In this document: piece by piece, positions 1 to 10,655 of the stretch
Position numbering within the stretch: position 1 is the first letter of the stretch
Layout: the number at the start of each line of letters is the position of its first letter
The notes under the pieces: generated by a model
What the model saw: only the letters and a program-made list of their open reading frames with translations
Told to the model about the DNA's origin: nothing
Database searches by the model: none
Origin: Acetobacteraceae bacterium
Lineage (GTDB): Bacteria > Pseudomonadota > Alphaproteobacteria > Acetobacterales > Acetobacteraceae
Direction of reading: 5' to 3'
DNA: 46,941 bases
Assembly: GCA_020848935.1 (NCBI GenBank)
Contig: JADLHF010000181.1
Coordinates: forward strand, 1-46,941
Program-made: the position numbers and the translations under genes

Positions 1-770
1 CCCAGCAACAACCGCTCCAACCGCCCCAGCAGCCAGGCGAGCGTCAGCCCCAGCGCGCTGAGCATCACGATGCCGGCCATCAGCCCTTCGGTATCGTAGA
101 GATTGCCGGCCTGGAGCACGAAGCTGCCGATGCCGCGGTCGGCGCCGATCATTTCGGCAGCCACCAGCAGGATCACCGCCGTGGAGGTGGTGATGCGGAA
201 GCCGGCCAGGATTGCCGGCAGCGCGCCGGGCAGCACGATCTTGGCGATGATTGCCGCCCGCGACAGGCCGAAGGATTGCGCCATGCGGATCAGGTTGCGC
301 GGCACGGCGTCCACCCCGGCGACGGTGTTGATCACGGTGGGGAAGAACACGCCGAAGCCCACGGTTGCCAGCTTGCTGCCCTCGCCGATGCCGAACCAGA
401 TGATGAACAGCGGCGCGAGTGCGATCTTCGGGATCGGGAACAGGGCGGAGACCACCGCCATGCCGGGTGCCCTGGCCAGCGTGGTCAGCCCGATGGCAAA
501 GCCCGCGACCAATCCGGCCGCCGTGCCGATCGCCCAGCCGAGCGCCAGGCGTTGCAGCGAGGCGGACAAGTGCGCCCACAACTCGCCGCTGGCCGCCAGT
601 GTCGCCAGCGCCCGCGCGATCGCCAGCGGCGGCGGCAGGAAGCGGGTGGCGATCAGGCCATAGCTCGCCGCCGCCTGCCACGCCGCCAGCAGCACGACCA
701 GGGTTGCGGCCCCCAGGAACGGGATGTTGCGCGGCGCGAAACCGCCGGCGCGGAAGGGGATTTCAGTCAT
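1..770 (-). CDS. ABC importer permease, SsuC/TauC type (3' end beyond the window)
   Basis: Inner-membrane permease of a nitrate/sulfonate/taurine-type ABC importer. Translating the reverse strand from the ATG at 770 gives an uninterrupted frame to base 1, about 256 residues, so the C-terminus is outside the window. A first membrane segment lies near residues 17-35 and further hydrophobic segments follow. The EAA-like coupling loop reads around residues 165-185 (RMAQSFGLSRAAIIAKIVLP), the normal position for contact with the ATPase. The start overlaps the end of the upstream ATPase gene by 8 bp, so the two are probably translationally coupled. The binding protein at 1541-2578 is the third component. 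The substrate cannot be told from the sequence; sulfonates, nitrate, pyrimidine precursors or similar small molecules are all possible for this family. Confidence 0.85.
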   Translation of the reverse strand, partial: MTEIPFRAGGFAPRNIPFLGAATLVVLLAAWQAAASYGLIATRFLPPPLAIARALATLAASGELWAHLSASLQRLALGWAIGTAAGLVAGFAIGLTTLARAPGMAVVSALFPIPKIALAPLFIIWFGIGEGSKLATVGFGVFFPTVINTVAGVDAVPRNLIRMAQSFGLSRAAIIAKIVLPGALPAILAGFRITTSTAVILLVAAEMIGADRGIGSFVLQAGNLYDTEGLMAGIVMLSALGLTLAWLLGRLERLLL

Positions 771-1536
771 TCGCGATCTCGCGCGCCGCGGCGGCGGCGT
801 CGGTGCGGATGATGTCCCATAGTGCTGCCTCGGCTGCACGCAGGTCGGGGTCGTCGGGGCGGCGCTGGTCCAATGGCGTGTCCAACCTCAGACGGTGCGC
901 CACCCGGCCGGGCCGGCGGGACAGCACCACCACGCAATGGCCCATCCGCACCGCCTCGGCCAGGTTGTGGGTGACATAGACGCAGGTCATGGCGGTGGCG
1001 GCGATCATCGCGGCGAACTCGTCGTGCAGCAGCAGCCGGGTGGGCGTGTCCAGTGCCGAGAGCGGCTCGTCCATCAGCAGCACCGCCGGGCGCACCGCCA
1101 GCGCGCGGGCGATACCGAGGCGCTGGCGCATGCCGCCGGATAGTTGCCGGGGCCAGGCGGAGGCGAAGTCCGACAGGCCGGTGAGCGCCAGCACCTCGGC
1201 GACGCGGGCTGCGCGTTCGGCGCGCGGCAGGCGGCCTTCCAGCACCAGGGCGACATTACCCGCCACCCGGCGCCAGGGCAGCAGGGCGAAATCCTGGAAC
1301 ACATAGGTCAGCGGGTTGAGGCTGTCGGGCGGCGGCGTGCCGGTCATCACCACCCTGCCCCGGCTGGGTGCCAGCAGCCCGCCCAGGATGGCCAGCATGG
1401 TGGATTTGCCGCAGCCCGACGGGCCGAGCAGGACGGTGACCTCGCCCGGCGGTACCGCCAGGTCGATATCGGCCAGCACCTCCAGCGCGCCGAAGCGGTG
1501 GCCGATGCCCTCGGCGCGCAGGCCGACCGCGGCCAA
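763..1536 (-). CDS. ABC importer ATP-binding protein, SsuB/TauB type
   Basis: Cytoplasmic ATPase energising the adjacent permease. It shows Walker A GPSGCGKST, signature LSGGMRQRLGIARAL, Walker B VLLMDEPLSALD and a switch histidine in VTHNLAEAV, in the correct order for a 250-260 residue nitrate/sulfonate-class ATPase. The start is uncertain. The TTG at 1536 directly follows the stop of the binding-protein gene and gives 257 residues, the usual family length. An in-frame ATG at 1584, inside the upstream gene and preceded by a weak AAGGGCGA, would add 16 residues. The 3' end overlaps the permease start by 8 bp. It sits in a compact binding protein-ATPase-permease set downstream of the Liv-type operon. 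Confidence 0.88.
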   Translation of the reverse strand: MAAVGLRAEGIGHRFGALEVLADIDLAVPPGEVTVLLGPSGCGKSTMLAILGGLLAPSRGRVVMTGTPPPDSLNPLTYVFQDFALLPWRRVAGNVALVLEGRLPRAERAARVAEVLALTGLSDFASAWPRQLSGGMRQRLGIARALAVRPAVLLMDEPLSALDTPTRLLLHDEFAAMIAATAMTCVYVTHNLAEAVRMGHCVVVLSRRPGRVAHRLRLDTPLDQRRPDDPDLRAAEAALWDIIRTDAAAAAREIAND

Positions 1537-1540
1537 GATG

Positions 1541-2578
1541 TCAGCGGGTGGGCAGGAAGCTTGTGTCGATGATGGCGTTGGCATCGACTTCGCCCTTGAC
1601 CATGCCCTGGGCGGAGTACCAGGCGAGCTGGTGGCGCACATCGGCGACATCCAGCGCGCCGCCCTCGTCGTACCAGCCCAGGCCGGACTTGATCTTCTCG
1701 CCGGCATTGGGGTCGCCGATGAAGACGTATTTGGTGATGTCGGCGATCGCGGCGTCGGTTGCCGGCCCGTGCACCGGAATATTGGCCGGGCCGATGCGCA
1801 GGAAGGCGTCGCGATAGGCCGCGATGCCGCGCTGGTAGGCGGTGCAGAATTTGCGCAGGTCGTCGGCGCGCTGCTGGACCATGGCGCGGGCGGCGAACAG
1901 GGCGGTGATCTGGTACGGCACGTGGTCGCCGATCCAGCCGATGATCACCGCCTCCCCGCTGCCGGCCGCGGCGGAGGCCATCGACGCGATGGCCATGGTG
2001 GCATCGACCTGGTTGGTTCGTACGGCGGCAACCATGTTCTGGACCGTTTGCAGCGGGCGCAGGGTGAGGCTCTTGAGGTCGAAGCCCTCGCTCTCGGCCA
2101 GCCTTCCGGCCATGTAGTGGAAGCTGGAGCCATACTGGGTGATGCCCAGGCTGTGGCCGGCCAGCTTGGCCAGCGAGGTCAGCCCGGCATCATAGGCCTT
2201 CTTCGAGGCCAGCACGGCGGTCAGCCTGATCCCCTTCTGCTCGTGCAGCCCGCCGCCGATCACCACCAGCTCGCCCTTGCCGGCCAGGGCGAAGAAGCCG
2301 CCGGTCAGCGCGGTCAGGCCCATGTCGGTGTCGCCGGAGACGGCGGCGGCGGCGATCGGCTGGGCGGCGTTGAAGAAGTGGAACGCCACCTCCACCCCGG
2401 CATCGCGGAAGAAACCGCGCTGCTGGGCGATGTACAGCGGCGCCGGCGAGGCGGTGCGCAGCAGGCCGAGGCGGATGGGAGCGGCGGCGCGCGCCGGGCG
2501 GGCCACGGCGGCGGCGAGGGCGGCCGGGCCCAGGGCGAGGGCGGTGCGGCGGGCAAGGCGCATGGGCGGAACCTTCAC
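1541..2578 (-). CDS. ABC importer periplasmic substrate-binding protein, NMT1/SsuA-like
   Basis: Predicted secreted solute-binding protein of 345 residues. The N-terminus has a basic stretch (MRLARRTALAL) and an alanine-rich hydrophobic core ending near ARAAAP, a cleavable signal peptide that may use the Tat route because of the paired arginines. The mature part begins with IRLGLLRTASPAPLYIAQQ and continues with GFFRDAGVEVAF, the typical opening of NMT1/THI5- and SsuA/TauA-type proteins (small lobe, then YIAQQ-GFF-GL-VE). An alternative start six codons downstream (2563) would remove MKVPP and give a more standard signal. The gene follows the phosphatase-like gene by 33 bp and precedes its ATPase by 4 bp. 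The ligand is not identifiable. Confidence 0.85.
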   Translation of the reverse strand: MKVPPMRLARRTALALGPAALAAAVARPARAAAPIRLGLLRTASPAPLYIAQQRGFFRDAGVEVAFHFFNAAQPIAAAAVSGDTDMGLTALTGGFFALAGKGELVVIGGGLHEQKGIRLTAVLASKKAYDAGLTSLAKLAGHSLGITQYGSSFHYMAGRLAESEGFDLKSLTLRPLQTVQNMVAAVRTNQVDATMAIASMASAAAGSGEAVIIGWIGDHVPYQITALFAARAMVQQRADDLRKFCTAYQRGIAAYRDAFLRIGPANIPVHGPATDAAIADITKYVFIGDPNAGEKIKSGLGWYDEGGALDVADVRHQLAWYSAQGMVKGEVDANAIIDTSFLPTR

Positions 2579-2611
2579 AATGGTGGCCCCCCGGGCGCGG
2601 CCGGAAGCCGC

Positions 2612-3046
2612 TCAGGGGCTTTTTCCATAGGCGGCCCAGACCGCTGCGACGTCAAGCGCGGCGACGGCATCCGCCTGCGCCCGGGTCTCCACCGCCCGCG
2701 GATGGTAGTTCGCCCGTGTCCAGGCCACTCCGTCGCCGATGCCGGCCAGGCGTGCCAGGGCGGCGATGAAGGTGCCGGTGCGGCCCAGCCCGGCGGCGCA
2801 GCCGATATAGACCGACAGATGCGGGGCGTCGCGCATCAGCACCAGGATGCGCGCCAGCCCGTCCACTAGCTGGGCCTGCGTCGGCGGGGCGAAATCCGCC
2901 ACGTCGATCAGCACATCGGCCCGTGCGGCACGACAAGAGCGGACCTCCAGGCACACGCCGATCGCGCCCCCCGGAAAATCATCGAACCGGCCGCCGAGGA
3001 TGCGGCGCTCGGCGCCCAGCAGGCGCAGCGCGACCTGGCCATTCAA
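2612..3046 (-). CDS. Small tyrosine/dual-specificity phosphatase-like protein
   Basis: A 144-residue cytoplasmic protein with the Cx5R phosphatase loop CAAGLGRTG at residues 83-91 (catalytic Cys83 and Arg89) after a beta-strand (LSVYIG), and a later segment HPRAVETRAQADAV resembling the Q-loop region of cysteine phosphatases. An Asp in the middle (VADFAPP, about residue 51) could be the general acid. The residue before the catalytic cysteine is Gly82, where classical enzymes have His. It overlaps livF by 4 bp (ATGA) and so should be co-translated with it, which is unusual company. The substrate could be a phosphoprotein, a nucleotide or a lipid phosphate. The fold call rests on motifs only; the protein is shorter than classical PTPs. 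Confidence 0.7.
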   Translation of the reverse strand: MNGQVALRLLGAERRILGGRFDDFPGGAIGVCLEVRSCRAARADVLIDVADFAPPTQAQLVDGLARILVLMRDAPHLSVYIGCAAGLGRTGTFIAALARLAGIGDGVAWTRANYHPRAVETRAQADAVAALDVAAVWAAYGKSP

Positions 3047-3811
3047 GGGGCCGCACCTTCCACCTTCATCTCGCCGAGATAGGCCTGCTTGATCATCTCG
3101 TTGGCCTGCATCTCGGCCGCCGTGCCGCTCAGCACCACCTGGCCGGTTTGCAGAACGTAGGCGCGATGGGCGATCGACAGCGCCATGCTGGCGTTCTGTT
3201 CGACCATGAAGATGGTGACGCCCTGCTTGTTGATGGTCTGGATGATGTCGAACACCTGTTCCACGAACAGCGGCGACAGGCCCATAGAGGGCTCGTCCAT
3301 GCAGATCAGGCGCGGGCGGGCCATCAGCGCGCGGCCGATGGCCACCATCTGCTGCTCGCCGCCCGACAGGGTGCCGGCGATCTGGTCGCGGCGTTCCTTC
3401 ACCCGCGGAAACAGCCCGTAGACGCGTTCCAGGTCCTGGTCGAACTGCGCCCCGCGTGGCTGCGTATAGGCGCCGAGTTCCAGGTTCTCGTACACCGTCA
3501 TGCGCGGAAACAGCCGCCGCGCCTCCAGCACCGGGGCGATGCCGCGCCTGACCCGGTCATTGGTGGACATCTTGCCGATCGGCTCGCCGTCATACATCAC
3601 CTCGCCGCGTTGCGGCCGCACCACCCCCATGATGGTCTTCATGGTGGTGGATTTCCCCGAGGCATTGCCACCGAGCAGGCAGACGATCTCGCCCTTGCCG
3701 ATGACGTAGTCCACATCCTTCAGCACGTGCAGGTCGCCGTAATAGGTGTTGACCTTCTGGAATTCCAGCAGCGCGGCGCCGCCGTGGCCGCCATTCCCAA
3801 GCGCGGAATTG

Positions 3812-3819
<8 letters not shown>
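3043..3819 (-). CDS. livF: Branched-chain amino acid/amide-type ABC ATPase LivF
   Basis: Second ATPase of the Liv-type importer, 258 residues from the ATG at 3819. It shows Walker A GGNASGKST, a Q-loop region (APVLEARRLFPRMTVYENL), signature LSGGEQQMVAIGRAL, Walker B LICMDEPSMGLS and the LivF-type ending FMVEQNASMALSIAHRAYVL. The ATG at 3819 is chosen because the homologous region starts soon after it and it overlaps the end of the fused livMG gene by 8 bp; longer readings only add arginine-rich shadow sequence. The phosphatase-like gene begins in its last 4 bp. The Walker A has Ala where most LivF proteins have Gly, which should be tolerated. Confidence 0.93.
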
Positions 3820-5869
<2,050 letters not shown>

Positions 5870-5879
5870 GTGTCGCCTT

Positions 5880-6809
5880 CTACGACTTGTTCGGCGCCAT
5901 GCGCCCCAGCAGACCGTTGGGCCGGAACACCAGCACAAGCACCAGCAGCGAGAAGATGATCACATCGGTCCAGGCGGTGGCGATGAACGCGCCGGAATAG
6001 GCTTCGATCAACCCGATCAGCAGGCCGCCCAGCATCGCGCCCGGCACGTTGCCGATACCGCCCAGCACCGCGGCGGTGAACGCCCGCAACCCGGCGCTGA
6101 AGCCGATGATGAAGCTGGTGTAGTTGTAATACAGCCCGAAGATCATCCCCCCGGCCCCGGCCAGCGCGGAACCGAGGAAGAAGGCCATCATGATCACCCG
6201 GTCAACGTCGATACCCATCATCCGCGCAGCCTCGGGGTCCTGCGCGGTGGCGCGCATGGCCTTGCCCAGCTTGGTGTAGCCCACGAAGTAGGTGAGCCCC
6301 CCCATCAGCAGCAGCGAGATCACCCAGATCAGGATCTCCCGCATCCGCAGCACGGCGTTCTCGAAGGTGAAGACGATGGGCGGGAGCGGATTCGGGAAAT
6401 TCTTCGAATCCGCCCCCGCCCCCAGGATCACGATGTTGAACAGGACATAGGACACCCCGATGGTCAGGATCATCGCCGCCGGTCCCTTCACCGCGCGGAG
6501 CGGCCGCAGCAGAAGCCGCTCGATCCCCACCCCGATCCCACCGGTGACAAGCATGGTGACCGCAAGGGCCGCCAGCAACACGCCCACCAGGGGCAGCCCG
6601 GTCATGATGGTGTTCTGCCCCACCACGCCGAACCCCTCCAACACGTAGAAGGCGACAAAACTGCCGACCATGAACACGTTGAAGTGCGAAAAATTGATCA
6701 ACTCCAGGATGCCATACACCAGGGTAAATCCCAGTGCGAGCAAGGCATACATCGAGCCGAGGCTGAATCCGTTGATCAACTGCTGCAACGCGAGATCGTA
6801 GGCTGTCAT
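5880..6809 (-). CDS. livH: Liv-type ABC permease LivH
   Basis: A 309-residue inner-membrane permease of the branched-chain amino acid class. The N-terminus LINGFSLGSMYALLALGFTL is diagnostic of LivH/UrtB proteins, followed by LVYGILELINFSHFN. A later coupling segment ATAQDPEAARMMGIDVDRV is the EAA-like loop that docks on the ATPase. Eight or so hydrophobic segments are visible along the protein. The start at 6809 is the first ATG and gives the normal family length. It lies 32 bp downstream of the binding protein and 10 bp upstream of the fused livMG gene, so it is in the same transcript. Confidence 0.94.
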   Translation of the reverse strand: MTAYDLALQQLINGFSLGSMYALLALGFTLVYGILELINFSHFNVFMVGSFVAFYVLEGFGVVGQNTIMTGLPLVGVLLAALAVTMLVTGGIGVGIERLLLRPLRAVKGPAAMILTIGVSYVLFNIVILGAGADSKNFPNPLPPIVFTFENAVLRMREILIWVISLLLMGGLTYFVGYTKLGKAMRATAQDPEAARMMGIDVDRVIMMAFFLGSALAGAGGMIFGLYYNYTSFIIGFSAGLRAFTAAVLGGIGNVPGAMLGGLLIGLIEAYSGAFIATAWTDVIIFSLLVLVLVFRPNGLLGRMAPNKS

Positions 6810-6841
6810 GTCCTGTCCCCGGTCCTGCCAACGCCGCCGTG

Positions 6842-8086
6842 TCAGGACTGGGGTGCCACGCCCTTGTAGACATACTGGTGCGCGGGATCGTTCAGCTCGA
6901 AATTGCCATCCTTCTGGATCTGGAACACCGACACCGTGTGATCCTTGATGTCGCCATTGGCATCGAACGACACCAGCCCCTGCAGGGTCGGCACCTCGAT
7001 CTTCTCCAGCATGTCGCGGATTGCCGAGCGCGTGACCGGCCTGCCTTCGGCGTTGATCCGCTTCGCCGAGGCGATGATCGCCAGGGCGGCGTCATAGGCG
7101 GTGATCGAGTAATCGTCCGGATACATGTTGTATTTGTCGTGATACCGCTTGGTGAACTCCACCACCTTGGGATCATGGCTGCCGGCGATGTGCGGGCTGG
7201 CCTGGGTGGCATACCAGCCTTCGACCGCCGGGAAGCCGGCACCTTGAAGCACGTCGGCGCTGACCATGCCGTCGCCGCCGGCCTTGATCACCTTCGGAAT
7301 GATGTCGTACGCCTGCTTGGCCAGCTTGGTGCCGGCCTGGCCCACCCCGCCGTAATACAGCGCGTCCGGGTTCAACTGCTTGATCTTGGTCAGCGCGGCG
7401 GAGTAGTCGGCCGCCTTGGGGTCCAGCCGGTCGCGGCCGAGCACGTTGCAGCCCTTCTTCTTCGCCTGTGCCTCGAACGCATCGGCCATGCCCACGCCGT
7501 AGGCGCCGGAGTCGTCGAGGATATAGATCGACTTCACCTTCAGCACGTCGACCATGTAGTTGGCCATGTTGGGGCCTTGATAGGCGTCGGTGGTGACCGT
7601 GCGGAAGTAGATCGCCTTGCCCTTCGGGCGGTACTGACGGGCGAATTTCGGATCGGTGATGTCCGGGTTGGTCGAGGCCGGGGTGATGATTGCCAGATCG
7701 CCCATCGACAGGATCGGCGACATCGCCTTGCCCACGCCGGACATCGATGGCCCGATCGCGGCGACCATCAGCTTGTCGGACACCATCTTGCGGGCGTTGA
7801 TGGCGCCCTGCGCCGGGTCGTACTGGCCGGCAGTGGCCGTCGCGTCGTCGAAATTCTCGACGACGAACTTGTAGCCGGGCACCGCCTTGCCGGCATTGGC
7901 CTCCTCGAACGCCATGTGCACCGCATTGGCGATGCGCACGGCGCCCTGCGAATCGGCGCCGGTGAACGAGTTGTCGTTGCCGATCTTGAGGATCTTGTCG
8001 GCGGCCTCGGCCGCGTGTGGGGCGCCCAGCGCGGCGGCCGCGGCCACACCTGCGGCTGCCTTGAAAGTGGAACGACGTGTCAGCAT
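6842..8086 (-). CDS. Liv-type ABC substrate-binding protein
   Basis: A 414-residue periplasmic type-I binding protein (LivK/UrtA-like). The N-terminus has a twin-arginine signal (TRRSTFK followed by an alanine-rich core to AAEA), suggesting Tat export. The mature protein opens with ILKIGNDNSFTGADSQGAV, a LivK-like first strand and loop, and later shows GVGKAMSPILS, ITPASTNPDIT, IYILDDSGAYGVGMADAF and GDIKDHTVSVFQIQKDG. The ATG at 8086 follows a strong AAGGAG site. It is the first gene of a minus-strand transcript that may extend through both importers to base 1. Ligand specificity cannot be read with confidence. Confidence 0.92.
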   Translation of the reverse strand: MLTRRSTFKAAAGVAAAAALGAPHAAEAADKILKIGNDNSFTGADSQGAVRIANAVHMAFEEANAGKAVPGYKFVVENFDDATATAGQYDPAQGAINARKMVSDKLMVAAIGPSMSGVGKAMSPILSMGDLAIITPASTNPDITDPKFARQYRPKGKAIYFRTVTTDAYQGPNMANYMVDVLKVKSIYILDDSGAYGVGMADAFEAQAKKKGCNVLGRDRLDPKAADYSAALTKIKQLNPDALYYGGVGQAGTKLAKQAYDIIPKVIKAGGDGMVSADVLQGAGFPAVEGWYATQASPHIAGSHDPKVVEFTKRYHDKYNMYPDDYSITAYDAALAIIASAKRINAEGRPVTRSAIRDMLEKIEVPTLQGLVSFDANGDIKDHTVSVFQIQKDGNFELNDPAHQYVYKGVAPQS

Positions 8087-8265
8087 GCAAGCTCTCCTTC
8101 CTATGGATAGACGGTGCCGCCGGCGATCCTGGCTGACCGCCGCGGGAGTACCGCCTGGATATTGCGGCCACATGACATGTCCGTAATGCGAGCCTGCTCC
8201 GCATTTCCGACAGCCGCAAGCGTTCGCGTGCAGGTATGCGGCCGGTGACGTGCTAGAAGCCCGCC
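8087..8265. promoter_or_regulatory. Divergent intergenic region between the Liv-type operon and uup
   Basis: This 179-bp gap separates divergently transcribed genes, so promoters for both should lie here. A short palindrome (ACATG, A, CATGT) sits at about 8171-8181 and is a possible operator for the transporter. I could not assign convincing -35/-10 boxes on either strand. Confidence 0.35.
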
Positions 8266-10116
8266 ATGGCGCCCCCCCTGCTGTTCCTGTCCGATATCTT
8301 CCTCACGCTTGGCACCGCGCCGCTGTTGCGCGGGGCCGAGATTGCGGTGTCGCCGGGCGACCGGTTGTGCCTGGTGGGGCGCAACGGCTCGGGCAAGTCG
8401 ACGCTGCTGAAGGTGGCCGCCGGGATGATCGCGCCCGATTCCGGCACCCGCTTCGTGCAGCCCGGCGCCACCGTGCGCTATCTGCCGCAGGAGCCGGATC
8501 TCGCGGGATTCGAGACGACGCTGGACTACGCCATGGCCGGGATCGGGCCTGGCGACGACCCGCATCGCGCGCGCACCCTGCTGGCGGCGCTGGGGCTGGA
8601 CGGCAGCGAGGACCCGGCCCGGCTGTCGGGCGGCGAGGCACGGCGGGCGGCGCTGGCGCGGGTGCTGGCGCCGTCGCCGGACATCCTGCTGCTGGACGAG
8701 CCGACCAACCACCTGGACCTGCCGGCGATCGCCTGGCTGGAGGCGGAGCTGGCGTCGCTACGCTCGGCGATGGTGCTGATCAGCCATGACCGGCGGCTGC
8801 TGGAATCGCTGTCGCGCGGCATTGTCTGGCTGGACCGGGGCACGACGCGGCGGCTGGACCGCGGCTTCGGCCATTTCGATGCCTGGCGCGACGAGACGCT
8901 GGAACAGGAGGCGCGCGACCGCCACAAGCTGGACCGCAAGCTGGTGATGGAGGAGGACTGGCTGCGCTATGGCGTGACCGCGCGGCGCAAGCGCAATGTC
9001 CGCCGGCTGGGCGACCTGCACGAATTGCGCGCCCGCACCAAACAGCTCCGCGGCCCCGCCGGCGGGCCGAAGCTGGCCGCCTCGGCGGGCGACATCTCCG
9101 GGCGGATGGTGATTGTCGCCGAGGGGGTGGACAAGTCGTTTGACGCGCGCCCGATCGTCCGGGGTTTGACCACCCGCGTGCTGCGCGGCGACCGGGTGGG
9201 CGTCATCGGCCCGAACGGGGCCGGCAAGACCACGCTGCTGAACCTGCTGACCGGCGCGCTGGCGCCCGATGCCGGCACGGTGAAGCTGGGCGCCGCGTTG
9301 CAGATGGTCACGCTGGACCAGCGCCGCGACAGCCTGGACCCCGCCGCCACCCTGGCCGACACGCTGACCGGCGCCAACGGGCGGCGCGGCGGCGACCAGG
9401 TGATCGTCAACGGCCAGGCGCGGCATGTCATCGGCTTCATGAAGGACTTCCTGTTCCCGCCGGAACAGGCGCGCACCCCGGTCGGCGTGCTGTCGGGCGG
9501 CGAGCGCGGGCGGCTGGCGCTGGCCGTCGCCCTGGCCAAGCCCGGCAACCTGCTGGTGCTGGACGAGCCGACCAATGACCTGGACCTGGAGACGCTGGAA
9601 CTGCTGCAGGAATTGCTGGCCGACTATCCCGGCACGGTGCTGCTGGTCAGCCATGACCGCGACTTCATCGACCGCGTCTGCACCAACGTGCTGGTGGCCG
9701 AGGGCGACGGGCGATGGCAGGACTATGCCGGCGGCTGGTCCGACATGCTGGCCCAGCGCGGCGCCCCGCCCTGGCTGCCAATGGGGCAATCAGCGGGGCA
9801 ACCGGTGGGGCACCAGCCCGCCGGCACGGGGCCGCGCGAACCTGCCAAGCCCCGCCCGGCACCGGACACCCCGTCACGCCGGCTGAGCTTCAAGGACAAG
9901 CACGCCCTGGAACAGCTTCCGGGCGAGATGGCCAGGTTGCAGGCCGCGATCGACCGGCTGCACGCCAGGCTCGCCGACCCCGATCTGTATCGCCGCGATC
10001 CGCCGGCATTCGGCAAGGCCACCGCCGCGCTCACCCGGGCGATGGCCGATCTGGCGGCCGCCGAGGAGCGGTGGCTGGAGCTGGAAATGCGGCGCGAGGC
10101 GCTGGAAGCCGGCTAG
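8266..10116 (+). CDS. uup: ABC-F ATPase Uup
   Basis: A soluble 616-residue ABC-F protein with two ATPase domains and no membrane segment. Domain 1 has GRNGSGKST (residues 38-46), LSGGEARRAALARVL and ILLLDEPTNHLD. The linker carries the Uup-type element YGVTARRKRNVRRLGDLHEL. Domain 2 has GPNGAGKTT (about 315), LSGGERGRLALAVAL and LLVLDEPTNDLD. The tail from about residue 545 (LSFKDKHALEQLPGEMARL, then a heptad-rich segment ending ELEMRREALEAG) matches the Uup C-terminal coiled coil that binds branched DNA. A proline-rich spacer of about 40 residues precedes it. Uup acts on ribosomes and/or DNA structures and affects precise excision of transposons in enterobacteria. Its stop codon overlaps that of the convergent rhodanese gene. 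Confidence 0.93.
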   Translation: MAPPLLFLSDIFLTLGTAPLLRGAEIAVSPGDRLCLVGRNGSGKSTLLKVAAGMIAPDSGTRFVQPGATVRYLPQEPDLAGFETTLDYAMAGIGPGDDPHRARTLLAALGLDGSEDPARLSGGEARRAALARVLAPSPDILLLDEPTNHLDLPAIAWLEAELASLRSAMVLISHDRRLLESLSRGIVWLDRGTTRRLDRGFGHFDAWRDETLEQEARDRHKLDRKLVMEEDWLRYGVTARRKRNVRRLGDLHELRARTKQLRGPAGGPKLAASAGDISGRMVIVAEGVDKSFDARPIVRGLTTRVLRGDRVGVIGPNGAGKTTLLNLLTGALAPDAGTVKLGAALQMVTLDQRRDSLDPAATLADTLTGANGRRGGDQVIVNGQARHVIGFMKDFLFPPEQARTPVGVLSGGERGRLALAVALAKPGNLLVLDEPTNDLDLETLELLQELLADYPGTVLLVSHDRDFIDRVCTNVLVAEGDGRWQDYAGGWSDMLAQRGAPPWLPMGQSAGQPVGHQPAGTGPREPAKPRPAPDTPSRRLSFKDKHALEQLPGEMARLQAAIDRLHARLADPDLYRRDPPAFGKATAALTRAMADLAAAEERWLELEMRREALEAG

Positions 10117-10493
10117 GTCTTGTCGACCTCGCCGCCGGCATCCACCCAGTCCTTGAAGCCGCCGAGGTTGCGGACATCGGTGAAGCCCATGTCCTTCAGC
10201 GTCTTGCCGGCCAGTGCCGAACGGCCGCCGGAGGCGCAGTAGAGGATCACGGTGCGGTTCTTGTCGTTGAAGGCCGGGTCATGGGTGGGCAGGTCGGTAT
10301 CGGCCTTGAACTCGATCAGGCCGCGCTGGACGTGGATCGCGCCCTTGGCCTTGCCGCTGGCCAGCACCTCGGTGCCGTCGCGGACGTCGACGACCAGGGC
10401 GCCTTTGGCGATGAGCGCCTTGGCTTCGGCGGTGGTGATCCTGGGCACGGCCGCGTTGGCGGCGGCGAGCAGATCCTTGCTGGTGATGGCCAT
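10113..10493 (-). CDS. Single-domain rhodanese-like sulfurtransferase
   Basis: A 126-residue cytoplasmic rhodanese domain. The start of the fold is LVVDVRDGTEV, the substrate-side segment is GAIHVQRGLIEF, and the active-site loop is CASGGRSA with catalytic Cys86, followed by MGFTDVRNLGGFKDWVDAGG, the usual C-terminal element. Such proteins carry sulfane sulfur as a cysteine persulfide; the acceptor is unknown. The ATG at 10493 follows a purine-rich AAAGGGGGA. The stop codon overlaps uup's stop in the palindrome CTAG, so the two genes are convergent with no terminator between them. Confidence 0.92.
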   Translation of the reverse strand: MAITSKDLLAAANAAVPRITTAEAKALIAKGALVVDVRDGTEVLASGKAKGAIHVQRGLIEFKADTDLPTHDPAFNDKNRTVILYCASGGRSALAGKTLKDMGFTDVRNLGGFKDWVDAGGEVDKT

Positions 10494-10655
10494 TTGGTCC
10501 CCCTTTCTGCGTTTTCTCGGAATATGGCGGGGGCAGCGGTTATGGCAACCCTGGCGCACTGACTCACTCCGATGGTTCAACATGCGTCAGTGCACCAGCT
10601 TGATTTGGTGGGCCGATTCAGGTGACAGGCGCAAGGGCCCGTCAGCATCGGACCA

